Counted from the first letter of the stretch, positions 48,300 through 61,451 are shown. The stretch is DNA of 64,000 bases from Diadophis punctatus similis (GCA_023053685.1 JALIGW010000158.1:248001-312000), one strand, 5' to 3'. Translations and numbers: made by a program. Notes: a model not told the origin generated them from the letters alone.

Positions 48300-50803
48300 A
48301 ATTCGGCTTTCCAGCCTGTGGGGAACAGGAATATGTGTTTCATTTTCATTTCTGAGGTGTTTGTCAAAAGTCATGTTTTTTGGCTGTATTGAGTCCTAAG
48401 GCGAATGCTGTGTTAGACTTTGGGCTAGCTCTTCAGGGTAGGCTCGGAATCGAAAATCAAGCGAGAATTCAGCTTTCCAGCCTGTGGGGAACGGGAATAT
48501 GTGTTTCTTTTTCATTTCTGAGGTGTTTGTCAAAAGTGATGTTTTTGGGCTGAATTGAATCCTAAGGCGAATGCTGTGTTAGACTTTCGGCTAGCTCTTC
48601 AGGGTAGGCTCGGAATCGAAAATCAAGCGAGAATTTGGCTTTCCAGCCTGTGGGGAACAGGAATATGTGTTTCTTTTTCATTTCTGAGGTGTTTCTCAAA
48701 AGTGATGTTTTTGGGCTGAATTGAGAAATAAGGCGAATGCTGTGTTAGACCTTGGGCTAGCTCTTCAGGGTAGGCTCGGAATCAAAATTCAAGCGAGAAT
48801 TCGGCTTTCCAGCCCGTGGGGAACATGAATATGTGTTTCATTTTCATTTCTGAGGTGTTTGTCAAAAGTCATGTTTTTTGGCTGTATTGAGTCCTAAGGC
48901 GAATGCTGTGTTAGACTTTGGGCTAGCTCTTCAGGGTAGGCTTGGAATCGAAAATCAAGCGAGAATTCAGCTTTCCAGCCTGTGGGGAACGGGAATATGT
49001 GTTTCTTTTTCATTTCTGAGGTGTTTGTCAAAAGTCATGTTTTTTGGCTGTATTGAGTCCTAAGGCGAATGCTGTGTTAGACTTTGGGCTAGCTCTTCAG
49101 GGTAGGCTCGGAATCAAAATTCAAGCGAGAATTCGGCTTTCCAGCACATGGGGAACAGGAATATGTGTTTCTTTTTCATTTCTGAGGTGTTTGTCAAAAG
49201 TGATGTTTTTGGGCTGAATTGAGAACTAAGGCGAATTCCGTGTTAGACATTGGGCTTTCTCTTCAGGGAAAGCTCGGAATCAAAAATCAAGCGAGAATTC
49301 GGCTTTCCAGCCTGTGGGGAACAGGAATATGTGTTTCATTTTCATTTCTGAGGTGTTTGTCAAAAGTCATGTTTTTTGGCTGTATTGAGTCCTAAGGCGA
49401 ATGCTGTGTTAGACTTTGGGCTAGCTCTTCAGGGTAGGCTCGGAATCGAAAATCAAGCGAGAATTCAGCTTTCCAGCCTGTGGGGAACGGGAATATGTGT
49501 TTCTTTTTCATTTCTGAGGTGTTTGTCAAAAGTGATGTTTTTGGGCTGAATTGAATCCTAAGGCGAATGCTGTGTTAGACTTTGGGCTAGCTCTTCAGGG
49601 TAGGCTCGGAATCGAAAATCAAGCGAGAATTTGGCTTTCCAGCACGTGCGGAACAGGAATATTTCTTTCTTTTTCATTTCTGAGGTGTTTGTCAAAAGTG
49701 ATGTTTTTGGGCTGAATTGAGACATAAGGCGAATGCTGTGTTAGACTTTGGGCTAGCTCTTCAGGGTAGGCTCGGAATCAAAATTCAAGCGAGAATTCGG
49801 CTTTCCAGCCCGTGGGGAACAGGAATATGTGTTTCTTTTTCATTTCTGAGGTGTTTGTCAAAAGTGATGTTTTTGGGCTGAATTGAATCCTAAGGCGAAT
49901 GCTGTGTTAGACTTTGGGCTAGCTCTTCAGGGGAGGCTCGGAATCGAAAATCAAGCGAGAATTCAGCTTTCAAGCATGTGGGGAACAGGAATATGTGTTT
50001 CTTTTTCATTTTTGAGGTGTTTGTCAAAAGTGATGTTTTTGGGCTGAATTGAATCCTAAGGCGAATGCTGTGTTAGACTTTCGGCTAGCTCTTCAGGGTA
50101 GGCTCGGAATCGAAAATCAAGCGAGAATTTGGCTTTCCAGCACGTGGGGAACAGGAATATTTCTTTCTTTTTCATTTCTGAGGTGTTTGTCAAAAGTGAT
50201 GTTTTTGGGCTGAATTGAGAACTAAGGCGAATGCTGTGTTAGACCTTGGGCTAGCTCTTCAGGGAAAGGTCGGAATCAAAAATCAAGCGGGAATTCGGCT
50301 TTCCAGCCCGTGGGGAACAGGAATATGTGTTTCTTTTTCATTTCTGAGGTGTTTGTCAAAAGTGATGTTTTTGGACTGAATTGAATCCTAAGGCGAATGC
50401 TGTGTTAGACTTTGGGCTAGCTCTTCAGGGTAGGCTCAGAATCGAAAATCAAGCGAGAATTTGGCTTTCCAGCCCGTGGGGAACAGGAATATGTGTTTCT
50501 TTTTCATTTCTGAGGTGTTTGTCAAAAGTGATGTTTTTGGGCTGAATTGAGAACTAAGGCGAATTCCGTGTTAGACATTGGGCTTTCTCTTCAGGGAAAG
50601 CTCGGAATCGAAAATCAAGCGAGAATTTGGCTTTCCAGCCCGTGGGGAACAGGAATATGTGTTTCTTTTTCATTTCTGAGGTGTTTGTCAAAAGTGATGT
50701 TTTTGGGCTGAATTGAGAAATAAGGCGAATGCTGTGTTAGACTTTGGGCTAGCTCTTCAGGGTAGGCTCGGAATCGAAAATCAAGCGAGAATTCGGCTTT
50801 CCA
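48300..50803 (+). repeat. 15-monomer tandem duplication, second copy
   Basis: It directly abuts the first copy; the join is near the CCTGTGG monomer at 48.25-48.31 kb. Private changes are GGAACATGAAT near 48822 and CACATGGGG near 49145. It overlaps the following 1,660-bp duplication, so the events are nested. Confidence 0.9.
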
Positions 50804-51470
50804 GCACGTGGGGAACAGGAATATGTGTTTCTTTTTCATTTCTGAGGTGTTTGTCAAAAGTGATGTTTTTGGGCTGAATTGAGAACTAAGGCGAATTCCG
50901 TGTTAGACATTGGGCTTTCTCTTCAGGGAAAGCTCGGAATCAAAAATCAAGCGAGAATTCGGCTTTCCAGCCTGTGGGGAACAGGAATATGTGTTTCATT
51001 TTCATTTCTGAGGTGTTTGTCAAAAGTCATGTTTTTTGGCTGTATTGAGTCCTAAGACGAATGCTGTGTTAGACTTTGGGCTAGCTCTTCAGGGTAGGCT
51101 CGGAATCAAAATTCAAGCGAGAATTCGGCTTTCCAGCACGTGGGGAACAGGAATATGTGTTTCTTTTTCATTTCTGAGGTGTTTGTCAAAAGTGATGTTT
51201 TTGGGCTGAATTGAGAACTAAGGCGAATTCCGTGTTAGACATTGGGCTTTCTCTTCAGGGAAAGCTCGGAATCAAAAATCAAGCGATAATTCGGCTTTCC
51301 AGCCTGTGGGGAACAGGAATATGTGTTTCATTTTCATTTCTGAGGTGTTTGTCAAAAGTCATGTTTTTTGGCTGTATTGAGTCCTAAGGCGAATGCTGTG
51401 TTAGACTTTGGGCTAGCTCTTCAGGGTAGGCTCGGAATCGAAAATCAAGCAAGAATTCAGCTTTCCAGCC
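49811..51470 (+). repeat. 10-monomer tandem duplication, first copy (1,660 bp)
   Basis: The shift is exactly 10 x 166. Landmarks: CAAGCATG 49.97/51.63 kb, 50615/52275 and GCGATAATTC 51.28/52.94 kb. Differences seen: CCTAAGACG near 51052 and CAAGCAAG near 51447 in this copy, AATTCAGC near 52455 in the other. Confidence 0.9.
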
Positions 51471-53228
51471 TGTGGGGAACAGGAATATGTGTTTCTTTTT
51501 CATTTCTGAGGTGTTTGTCAAAAGTGATGTTTTTGGGCTGAATTGAATCCTAAGGCGAATGCTGTGTTAGACTTTGGGCTAGCTCTTCAGGGGAGGCTCG
51601 GAATCGAAAATCAAGCGAGAATTCAGCTTTCAAGCATGTGGGGAACAGGAATATGTGTTTCTTTTTCATTTTTGAGGTGTTTGTCAAAAGTGATGTTTTT
51701 GGGCTGAATTGAATCCTAAGGCGAATGCTGTGTTAGACTTTCGGCTAGCTCTTCAGGGTAGGCTCGGAATCGAAAATCAAGCGAGAATTTGGCTTTCCAG
51801 CACGTGGGGAACAGGAATATTTCTTTCTTTTTCATTTCTGAGGTGTTTGTCAAAAGTGATGTTTTTGGGCTGAATTGAGAACTAAGGCGAATGCTGTGTT
51901 AGACCTTGGGCTAGCTCTTCAGGGAAAGGTCGGAATCAAAAATCAAGCGGGAATTCGGCTTTCCAGCCCGTGGGGAACAGGAATATGTGTTTCTTTTTCA
52001 TTTCTGAGGTGTTTGTCAAAAGTGATGTTTTTGGACTGAATTGAATCCTAAGGCGAATGCTGTGTTAGACTTTGGGCTAGCTCTTCAGGGTAGGCTCAGA
52101 ATCGAAAATCAAGCGAGAATTTGGCTTTCCAGCCCGTGGGGAACAGGAATATGTGTTTCTTTTTCATTTCTGAGGTGTTTGTCAAAAGTGATGTTTTTGG
52201 GCTGAATTGAGAACTAAGGCGAATTCCGTGTTAGACATTGGGCTTTCTCTTCAGGGAAAGCTCGGAATCGAAAATCAAGCGAGAATTTGGCTTTCCAGCC
52301 CGTGGGGAACAGGAATATGTGTTTCTTTTTCATTTCTGAGGTGTTTGTCAAAAGTGATGTTTTTGGGCTGAATTGAGAAATAAGGCGAATGCTGTGTTAG
52401 ACTTTGGGCTAGCTCTTCAGGGTAGGCTCGGAATCGAAAATCAAGCGAGAATTCAGCTTTCCAGCACGTGGGGAACAGGAATATGTGTTTCTTTTTCATT
52501 TCTGAGGTGTTTGTCAAAAGTGATGTTTTTGGGCTGAATTGAGAACTAAGGCGAATTCCGTGTTAGACATTGGGCTTTCTCTTCAGGGAAAGCTCGGAAT
52601 CAAAAATCAAGCGAGAATTCGGCTTTCCAGCCTGTGGGGAACAGGAATATGTGTTTCATTTTCATTTCTGAGGTGTTTGTCAAAAGTCATGTTTTTTGGC
52701 TGTATTGAGTCCTAAGGCGAATGCTGTGTTAGACTTTGGGCTAGCTCTTCAGGGTAGGCTCGGAATCAAAATTCAAGCGAGAATTCGGCTTTCCAGCACG
52801 TGGGGAACAGGAATATGTGTTTCTTTTTCATTTCTGAGGTGTTTGTCAAAAGTGATGTTTTTGGGCTGAATTGAGAACTAAGGCGAATTCCGTGTTAGAC
52901 ATTGGGCTTTCTCTTCAGGGAAAGCTCGGAATCAAAAATCAAGCGATAATTCGGCTTTCCAGCCTGTGGGGAACAGGAATATGTGTTTCATTTTCATTTC
53001 TGAGGTGTTTGTCAAAAGTCATGTTTTTTGGCTGTATTGAGTCCTAAGGCGAATGCTGTGTTAGACTTTGGGCTAGCTCTTCAGGGTAGGCTCGGAATCG
53101 AAAATCAAGCGAGAATTCAGCTTTCCAGCCTGTGGGGAACAGGAATATGTGTTTCTTTTTCATTTCTGAGGTGTTTGTCAAAAGTGATGTTTTTGGGCTG
53201 AATTGAATCCTAAGGCGAATGCTGTGTT
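51471..53228 (+). repeat. 10-monomer tandem duplication, second copy
   Basis: It starts within a monomer at the CCAGCC(T/C)G site and matches the first copy until about 53,228, where GACTTTCGG replaces GACTTTGGG. It lacks the GTGCGG/GAGACAT monomers, because the source segment begins after them. Confidence 0.88.
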
Positions 53229-53384
53229 AGACTTTCGGCTAGCTCTTCAGGGTAGGCTCGGAATCGAAAATCAAGCGAGAATTTGGCTTTCCAGCCTGTG
53301 GGGAACAGGAATATGTGTTTCTTTTTCATTTCTGAGGTGTTTCTCAAAAGTGATGTTTTTGGGCTGAATTGAGAAATAAGGCGA

Positions 53385-54981
53385 ATGCTGTGTTAGACCT
53401 TGGGCTAGCTCTTCAGGGTAGGCTCGGAATCAAAATTCAAGCGAGAATTCGGCTTTCCAGCCCGTGGGGAACAGGAATATGTGTTTCATTTTCATTTCTG
53501 AGGTGTTTGTCAAAAGTCATGTTTTTTGGCTGTATTGAGTCCTAAGGCGAATGCTGTGTTAGACTTTGGGCTAGCTCTTCAGGGTAGGCTCGGAATCGAA
53601 AATCAAGCGAGAATTCAGCTTTCCAGCCTGTGGGGAACGGGAATATGTGTTTCTTTTTCATTTCTGAGGTGTTTGTCAAAAGTCATGTTTTTTGGCTGTA
53701 TTGAGTCCTAAGGCGAATGCTGTGTTAGACTTTGGGCTAGCTCTTCAGGGTAGGCTCGGAATCAAAATTCAAGCGAGAATTCGGCTTTCCAGCACGTGGG
53801 GAACAGGAATATGTGTTTCTTTTTCATTTCTGAGGTGTTTGTCAAAAGTGATGTTTTTGGGCTGAATTGAGAACTAAGGCGAATTCCGTGTTAGACATTG
53901 GGCTTTCTCTTCAGGGAAAGCTCGGAATCAAAAATCAAGCGAGAATTCGGCTTTCCAGCCTGTGGGGAACAGGAATATGTGTTTCATTTTCATTTCTGAG
54001 GTGTTTGTCAAAAGTCATGTTTTTTGGCTGTATTGAGTCCTAAGGCGAATGCTGTGTTAGACTTTGGGCTAGCTCTTCAGGGTAGGCTCGGAATCGAAAA
54101 TCAAGCGAGAATTCAGCTTTCCAGCCTGTGGGGAACGGGAATATGTGTTTCTTTTTCATTTCTGAGGTGTTTGTCAAAAGTGATGTTTTTGGGCTGAATT
54201 GAATCCTAAGGCGAATGCTGTGTTAGACTTTGGGCTAGCTCTTCAGGGTAGGCTCGGAATCGAAAATCAAGCGAGAATTTGGCTTTCCAGCACGTGCGGA
54301 ACAGGAATATTTCTTTCTTTTTCATTTCTGAGGTGTTTGTCAAAAGTGATGTTTTTGGGCTGAATTGAGACATAAGGCGAATGCTGTGTTAGACTTTGGG
54401 CTAGCTCTTCAGGGTAGGCTCGGAATCAAAATTCAAGCGAGAATTCGGCTTTCCAGCCCGTGGGGAACAGGAATATGTGTTTCTTTTTCATTTCTGAGGT
54501 GTTTGTCAAAAGTGATGTTTTTGGGCTGAATTGAATCCTAAGGCGAATGCTGTGTTAGACTTTGGGGTAGCTCTTCAGGGGAGGCTCGGAATCGAAAATC
54601 AAGCGAGAATTCAGCTTTCAAGCATGTGGGGAACAGGAATATGTGTTTCTTTTTCATTTTTGAGGTGTTTGTCAAAAGTGATGTTTTTGGGCTGAATTGA
54701 ATCCTAAGGCGAATGCTGTGTTAGACTTTCGGCTAGCTCTTCAGGGTAGGCTCGGAATCGAAAATCAAGCGAGAATTTGGCTTTCCAGCACGTGGGGAAC
54801 AGGAATATTTCTTTCTTTTTCATTTCTGAGGTGTTTGTCAAAAGTGATGTTTTTGGGCTGAATTGAGAACTAAGGCGAATTCCGTGTTAGACATTGGGCT
54901 TTCTCTTCAGGGAAAGCTCGGAATCAAAAATCAAGCGAGAATTCGGCTTTCCAGCCTGTGGGGAACAGGAATATGTGTTTC
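53385..54981 (+). repeat. 13-monomer-shift duplicate, first copy (2,158 bp)
   Basis: Landmarks 53526/55684, GAGACATAAGG 54.37/56.53 kb and the rare GACTTTGGGGTAGC at 54.56/56.72 kb are each 2,158 apart. Left divergence is at a GAGAAAT versus GTATTGAG end; right divergence is at the TTTC(T/A)TTTT site near 54,982. The same stretch also aligns with 58.7-60.4 kb at 5,810 bp (35 monomers). Confidence 0.87.
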
Positions 54982-55479
54982 TTTTTCATTTCTGAGGTGT
55001 TTGTCAAAAGTGATGTTTTTGGGCTGAATTGAATCCTAAGGCGAATGCTGTGTTAGACTTTGGGGTAGCTCTTCAGGGGAGGCTCGGAATCGAAAATCAA
55101 GCGAGAATTCAGCTTTCAAGCATGTGGGGAACAGGAATATGTGTTTCTTTTTCATTTTTGAGGTGTTTGTCAAAAGTGATGTTTTTGGGCTGAATTGAAT
55201 CCTAAGGCGAATGCTGTGTTAGACTTTCGGCTAGCTCTTCAGGGTAGGCTCGGAATCGAAAATCAAGCGAGAATTTGGCTTTCCAGCACGTGGGGAACAG
55301 GAATATTTCTTTCTTTTTCATTTCTGAGGTGTTTGTCAAAAGTGATGTTTTTGGGCTGAATTGAGAACTAAGGCGAATTCCGTGTTAGACATTGGGCTTT
55401 CTCTTCAGGGAAAGCTCGGAATCAAAAATCAAGCGAGAATTCGGCTTTCCAGCCTGTGGGGAACAGGAATATGTGTTTC
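54460..55479 (+). repeat. Tandem 3-monomer duplication (498 bp)
   Basis: 54460-54981 and 54958-55479 read the same at a shift of 498 bp. The three monomers are the GGGGAGG/CAAGCATG/TTTTTGAGG unit, the CACG/ATTTCTTTC unit and the GGAAAGCTCGG unit. The copies include the rare GACTTTGGGGTAGC. Differences start at CCAGCC(C/T)G on the left and TTTC(T/A)TTTT on the right. I see no base difference inside. Confidence 0.9.
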
Positions 55480-55542
55480 ATTTTCATTTCTGAGGTGTTT
55501 GTCAAAAGTCATGTTTTTTGGCTGTATTGAGTCCTAAGGCGA

Positions 55543-57139
55543 ATGCTGTGTTAGACCTTGGGCTAGCTCTTCAGGGTAGGCTCGGAATCAAAATTCAAGC
55601 GAGAATTCGGCTTTCCAGCCCGTGGGGAACAGGAATATGTGTTTCATTTTCATTTCTGAGGTGTTTGTCAAAAGTCATGTTTTTTGGCTGTATTGAGTCC
55701 TAAGGCGAATGCTGTGTTAGACTTTGGGCTAGCTCTTCAGGGTAGGCTCGGAATCGAAAATCAAGCGAGAATTCAGCTTTCCAGCCTGTGGGGAACGGGA
55801 ATATGTGTTTCTTTTTCATTTCTGAGGTGTTTGTCAAAAGTCATGTTTTTTGGCTGTATTGAGTCCTAAGGCGAATGCTGTGTTAGACTTTGGGCTAGCT
55901 CTTCAGGGTAGGCTCGGAATCAAAATTCAAGCGAGAATTCGGCTTTCCAGCACGTGGGGAACAGGAATATGTGTTTCTTTTTCATTTCTGAGGTGTTTGT
56001 CAAAAGTGATGTTTTTGGGCTGAATTGAGAACTAAGGCGAATTCCGTGTTAGACATTGGGCTTTCTCTTCAGGGAAAGCTCGGAATCAAAAATCAAGCGA
56101 GAATTCGGCTTTCCAGCCTGTGGGGAACAGGAATATGTGTTTCATTTTCATTTCTGAGGTGTTTGTCAAAAGTCATGTTTTTTGGCTGTATTGAGTCCTA
56201 AGGCGAATGCTGTGTTAGACTTTGGGCTAGCTCTTCAGGGTAGGCTCGGAATCGAAAATCAAGCGAGAATTCAGCTTTCCAGCCTGTGGGGAACGGGAAT
56301 ATGTGTTTCTTTTTCATTTCTGAGGTGTTTGTCAAAAGTGATGTTTTTGGGCTGAATTGAATCCTAAGGCGAATGCTGTGTTAGACTTTGGGCTAGCTCT
56401 TCAGGGTAGGCTCGGAATCGAAAATCAAGCGAGAATTTGGCTTTCCAGCACGTGCGGAACAGGAATATTTCTTTCTTTTTCATTTCTGAGGTGTTTGTCA
56501 AAAGTGATGTTTTTGGGCTGAATTGAGACATAAGGCGAATGCTGTGTTAGACTTTGGGCTAGCTCTTCAGGGTAGGCTCGGAATCAAAATTCAAGCGAGA
56601 ATTCGGCTTTCCAGCCCGTGGGGAACAGGAATATGTGTTTCTTTTTCATTTCTGAGGTGTTTGTCAAAAGTGATGTTTTTGGGCTGAATTGAATCCTAAG
56701 GCGAATGCTGTGTTAGACTTTGGGGTAGCTCTTCAGGGGAGGCTCGGAATCGAAAATCAAGCGAGAATTCAGCTTTCAAGCATGTGGGGAACAGGAATAT
56801 GTGTTTCTTTTTCATTTTTGAGGTGTTTGTCAAAAGTGATGTTTTTGGGCTGAATTGAATCCTAAGGCGAATGCTGTGTTAGACTTTCGGCTAGCTCTTC
56901 AGGGTAGGCTCGGAATCGAAAATCAAGCGAGAATTTGGCTTTCCAGCACGTGGGGAACAGGAATATTTCTTTCTTTTTCATTTCTGAGGTGTTTGTCAAA
57001 AGTGATGTTTTTGGGCTGAATTGAGAACTAAGGCGAATTCCGTGTTAGACATTGGGCTTTCTCTTCAGGGAAAGCTCGGAATCAAAAATCAAGCGAGAAT
57101 TCGGCTTTCCAGCCTGTGGGGAACAGGAATATGTGTTTC
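55543..57139 (+). repeat. 13-monomer-shift duplicate, second copy; also source-like for 59.2-60.9 kb
   Basis: It repeats 53385-54981. It also aligns with 59197-60942 at 3,652 bp (22 monomers): 55684/59336 and GAGACATAAGG 56.53/60.18 kb. The 60.37-kb copy reads GGGCTAGC where this one has GGGGTAGC. Confidence 0.85.
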
Positions 57140-57614
57140 ATTTTCATTTCTGAGGTGTTTGTCAAAAGTCATGTTTTTTGGCTGTATTGAGTCCTAAGGC
57201 GAATGCTGTGTTAGACTTTGGGCTAGCTCTTCAGGGTAGGCTCGGAATCGAAAATCAAGCGAGAATTCAGCTTTCCAGCCTGTGGGGAACGGGAATATGT
57301 GTTTCTTTTTCATTTCTGAGGTGTTTGTCAAAAGTGATGTTTTTGGGCTGAATTGAATCCTAAGGCGAATGCTGTGTTAGACTTTCGGCTAGCTCTTCAG
57401 GGTAGGCTCGGAATCGAAAATCAAGCGAGAATTTGGCTTTCCAGCACGTGGGGAACAGGAATATTTCTTTCTTTTTCATTTCTGAGGTGTTTGTCAAAAG
57501 TGATGTTTTTGGGCTGAATTGAGAAATAAGGCGAATGCTGTGTTAGACCTTGGGCTAGCTCTTCAGGGTAGGCTCGGAATCAAAATTCAAGCGAGAATTC
57601 GGCTTTCCAGCCCG

Positions 57615-58688
57615 TGGGGAACAGGAATATGTGTTTCATTTTCATTTCTGAGGTGTTTGTCAAAAGTCATGTTTTTTGGCTGTATTGAGTCCTAAGGCGA
57701 ATGCTGTGTTAGACTTTGGGCTAGCTCTTCAGGGTAGGCTCGGAATCGAAAATCAAGCGAGAATTCAGCTTTCCAGCCTGTGGGGAATGGGAATATGTGT
57801 TTCTTTTTCATTTCTGAGGTGTTTGTCAAAAGTGATGTTTTTGGGCTGAATTGAATCCTAAGGCGAATGCTGTGTTAGACTTTCGACTAGCTCTTCAGGG
57901 TAGGCTCGGAATCGAAAATCAAGCGAGAATTTGGCTTTCCAGCACGTGGGGAACAGGAATATTTCTTTCTTTTTCATTTCTGAGGTGTTTGTCAAAAGTG
58001 ATGTTTTTGGGCTGAATTGAGAAATAAGGCGAATGCTGTGTTAGACCTTGGGCTAGTCTTCAGGGTAGGCTCGGAATCAAAATTCAAGCGAGAATTCGGC
58101 TTTCCAGCCCGTGGGGAACAGGAATATGTGTTTCTTTTTCATTTCTGAGGTGTTTGTCAAAAGTGATGTTTTTGGGCTGAATTGAATCCTAAGGCGAATG
58201 CTGTGTTAGACTTTCGGCTAGCTCTTCAGGGTAGGCTCGGAATCGAAAATCAAGCGAGAATTTGGCTTTCCAGAACGTAGGGAACAGGAATATGTCTTTC
58301 TTTTTCATTTCTGAGGTGTTTGTCAAAAGTGATGTTTTTGGGCTGAATTGAATCCTAAGGCGAATGCTGTGTTAGACCTTGGGCTAGCTCTTCAGGGAAA
58401 GGTCGGAATCAAAAATCAAGCGAGAATTCGGCTTTCCAGCCCGTGGGGAACAGGAATATGTGTTTCTTTTTCATTTCTGAGGTGTTTGTCAAAACTGATG
58501 TTTTTGGACTGAATTGAATCCTAAGGCGAATGCTGTGTTAGACTTTGGGCTAGCTCTTCAGGGTCGGCTTCGGAATCGAAAATCAAGCGAGAATTTGGCT
58601 TTCCAGCCCGTGGGGAACAGGAATATGTGTTTCTTTTTCATTTCTGAGATGTTTGTCAAAAGTGATGTTTTTGGGCTGAATTGAGAAC
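57615..58688 (+). repeat. Marked segment, first copy (shift 4,481 bp)
   Basis: Private marks recur exactly 4,481 bp downstream: GGGGAATGGG (57.78/62.26 kb), CCAGAACGTAGG (58.27/62.75), CAAAACTGATG (58.49/62.97), GGGTCGGCTTCGG (58.56/63.04) and CTGAGATG (58.64/63.13). The first part, with CTAGTCTTC, is also found at 60.9-61.2 kb. Confidence 0.92.
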
Positions 58689-59196
58689 TAAGGCGAATTC
58701 CGTGTTAGACATTGGGCTTTCTCTTCAGGGAAAGCTCGGAATCAAAAATCAAGCGATAATTCGGCTTTCCAGCCTGTGGGGAACAGGAATATGTGTTTCA
58801 TTTTCATTTCTGAGGTGTTTGTCAAAAGTCATGTTTTTTGGCTGTATTGAGTCCTAAGGCGAATGCTGTGTTAGACTTTGGGCTAGCTCTTCAGGGTAGG
58901 CTCGGAATCGAAAATCAAGCGAGAATTCAGCTTTCCAGCCTGTGGGGAACGGGAATATGTGTTTCTTTTTCATTTCTGAGGTGTTTGTCAAAAGTGATGT
59001 TTTTGGGCTGAATTGAATCCTAAGGCGAATGCTGTGTTAGACTTTCGGCTAGCTCTTCAGGGTAGGCTCGGAATCGAAAATCAAGCGAGAATTTGGCTTT
59101 CCAGCCTGTGGGGAACAGGAATATGTGTTTCTTTTTCATTTCTGAGGTGTTTCTCAAAAGTGATGTTTTTGGGCTGAATTGAGAAATAAGGCGAAT

Positions 59197-60942
59197 GCTG
59201 TGTTAGACCTTGGGCTAGCTCTTCAGGGTAGGCTCGGAATCAAAATTCAAGCGAGAATTCGGCTTTCCAGCCCGTGGGGAACAGGAATATGTGTTTCATT
59301 TTCATTTCTGAGGTGTTTGTCAAAAGTCATGTTTTTTGGCTGTATTGAGTCCTAAGGCGAATGCTGTGTTAGACTTTGGGCTAGCTCTTCAGGGTAGGCT
59401 CGGAATCGAAAATCAAGCGAGAATTCAGCTTTCCAGCCTGTGGGGAACGGGAATATGTGTTTCTTTTTCATTTCTGAGGTGTTTGTCAAAAGTCATGTTT
59501 TTTGGCTGTATTGAGTCCTATTGCGAATGCTGTGTTAGACTTTGGGCTAGCTCTTCAGGGTAGGCTCGGAATCAAAATTCAAGCGAGAATTCGGCTTTCC
59601 AGCACGTGGGGAACAGGAATATGTGTTTCTTTTTCATTTCTGAGGTGTTTGTCAAAAGTGATGTTTTTGGGCTGAATTGAGAACTAAGGCGAATTCCGTG
59701 TTAGACATTGGGCTTTCTCTTCAGGGAAAGCTCGGAATCAAAAATCAAGCGAGAATTCGGCTTTCCAGCCTGTGGGGAACAGGAATATGTGTTTCATTTT
59801 CATTTCTGAGGTGTTTGTCAAAAGTCATGTTTTTTGGCTGTATTGAGTCCTAAGGCGAATGCTGTGTTAGACTTTGGGCTAGCTCTTCAGGGTAGGCTCG
59901 GAATCGAAAATCAAGCGAGAATTCAGCTTTCCAGCCTGTGGGGAACGGGAATATGTGTTTCTTTTTCATTTCTGAGGTGTTTGTCAAAAGTGATGTTTTT
60001 GGGCTGAATTGAATCCTAAGGCGAATGCTGTGTTAGACTTTGGGCTAGCTCTTCAGGGTAGGCTCGGAATCGAAAATCAAGCGAGAATTTGGCTTTCCAG
60101 CACGTGCGGAACAGGAATATTTCTTTCTTTTTCATTTCTGAGGTGTTTGTCAAAAGTGATGTTTTTGGGCTGAATTGAGACATAAGGCGAATGCTGTGTT
60201 AGACTTTGGGCTAGCTCTTCAGGGTAGGCTCGGAATCAAAATTCAAGCGAGAATTCGGCTTTCCAGCCCGTGGGGAACAGGAATATGTGTTTCTTTTTCA
60301 TTTCTGAGGTGTTTGTCAAAAGTGATGTTTTTGGGCTGAATTGAATCCTAAGGCGAATGCTGTGTTAGACTTTGGGCTAGCTCTTCAGGGGAGGCTCGGA
60401 ATCGAAAATCAAGCGAGAATTCAGCTTTCAAGCATGTGGGGAACAGGAATATGTGTTTCTTTTTCATTTTTGAGGTGTTTGTCAAAAGTGATGTTTTTGG
60501 GCTGAATTGAATCCTAAGGCGAATGCTGTGTTAGACTTTCGGCTAGCTCTTCAGGGTAGGCTCGGAATCGAAAATCAAGCGAGAATTTGGCTTTCCAGCA
60601 CGTGGGGAACAGGAATATTTCTTTCTTTTTCATTTCTGAGGTGTTTGTCAAAAGTGATGTTTTTGGGCTGAATTGAGAACTAAGGCGAATTCCGTGTTAG
60701 ACATTGGGCTTTCTCTTCAGGGAAAGCTCGGAATCAAAAATCAAGCGAGAATTCGGCTTTCCAGCCTGTGGGGAACAGGAATATGTGTTTCATTTTCATT
60801 TCTGAGGTGTTTGTCAAAAGTCATGTTTTTTGGCTGTATTGAGTCCTAAGGCGAATGCTGTGTTAGACTTTGGGCTAGCTCTTCAGGGTAGGCTCGGAAT
60901 CGAAAATCAAGCGAGAATTCAGCTTTCCAGCCTGTGGGGAAT
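59197..60942 (+). repeat. 22-monomer-shift duplicate of 55545-57290 (3,652 bp)
   Basis: Same subtype order, with one private change, TCCTATTGCG near 59517-59526. At about 60.94 kb the match switches from the 3,652-bp partner to a 3,154-bp partner (57.78 kb), signalled by GGAATGGG replacing GGAACGGG. Confidence 0.82.
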
Positions 60943-61364
60943 GGGAATATGTGTTTCTTTTTCATTTCTGAGGTGTTTGTCAAAAGTGATGTTTTTGGGC
61001 TGAATTGAATCCTAAGGCGAATGCTGTGTTAGACTTTCGACTAGCTCTTCAGGGTAGGCTCGGAATCGAAAATCAAGCGAGAATTTGGCTTTCCAGCACG
61101 TGGGGAACAGGAATATTTCTTTCTTTTTCATTTCTGAGGTGTTTGTCAAAAGTGATGTTTTTGGGCTGAATTGAGAAATAAGGCGAATGCTGTGTTAGAC
61201 CTTGGGCTAGTCTTCAGGGTAGGCTCGGAATCAAAATTCAAGCGAGAATTCGGCTTTCCAGCCCGTGGGGAACAGGAATATGTGTTTCTTTTTCATTTCT
61301 GAGGTGTTTGTCAAAAGTGATGTTTTTGGGCTGAATTGAATCCTAAGGCGAATGCTGTGTTAGA
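60125..61364 (+). repeat. 8-monomer tandem duplication, first copy (1,327 bp)
   Basis: Landmarks: GAGACATAAGG 60177/61504, GGAATGGG 60.94/62.27 kb, TTTCGACTAG 61.04/62.37 kb and CTAGTCTTC 61.21/62.53 kb. The shift is one less than 8 x 166 because of the base missing in CTAGTCTTC. Confidence 0.88.
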
Positions 61365-61451
61365 CCTTGGGCTAGCTCTTCAGGGAAAGGTCGGAATCAA
61401 AAATCAAGCGAGAATTCGGCTTTCCAGCCCGTGGGGAACAGGAATATGTGT

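Noticed and set aside
3764..59563. Recurrent 61-residue forward reading frames (start Met-Ala-Val-Leu-Ser-Pro)
   Set aside because: The start is a TTG in TTGGCTGTATTGAG, and the frame just happens to stay open across one GTATTGAG-type monomer. It is by-product of the satellite, not a gene family.
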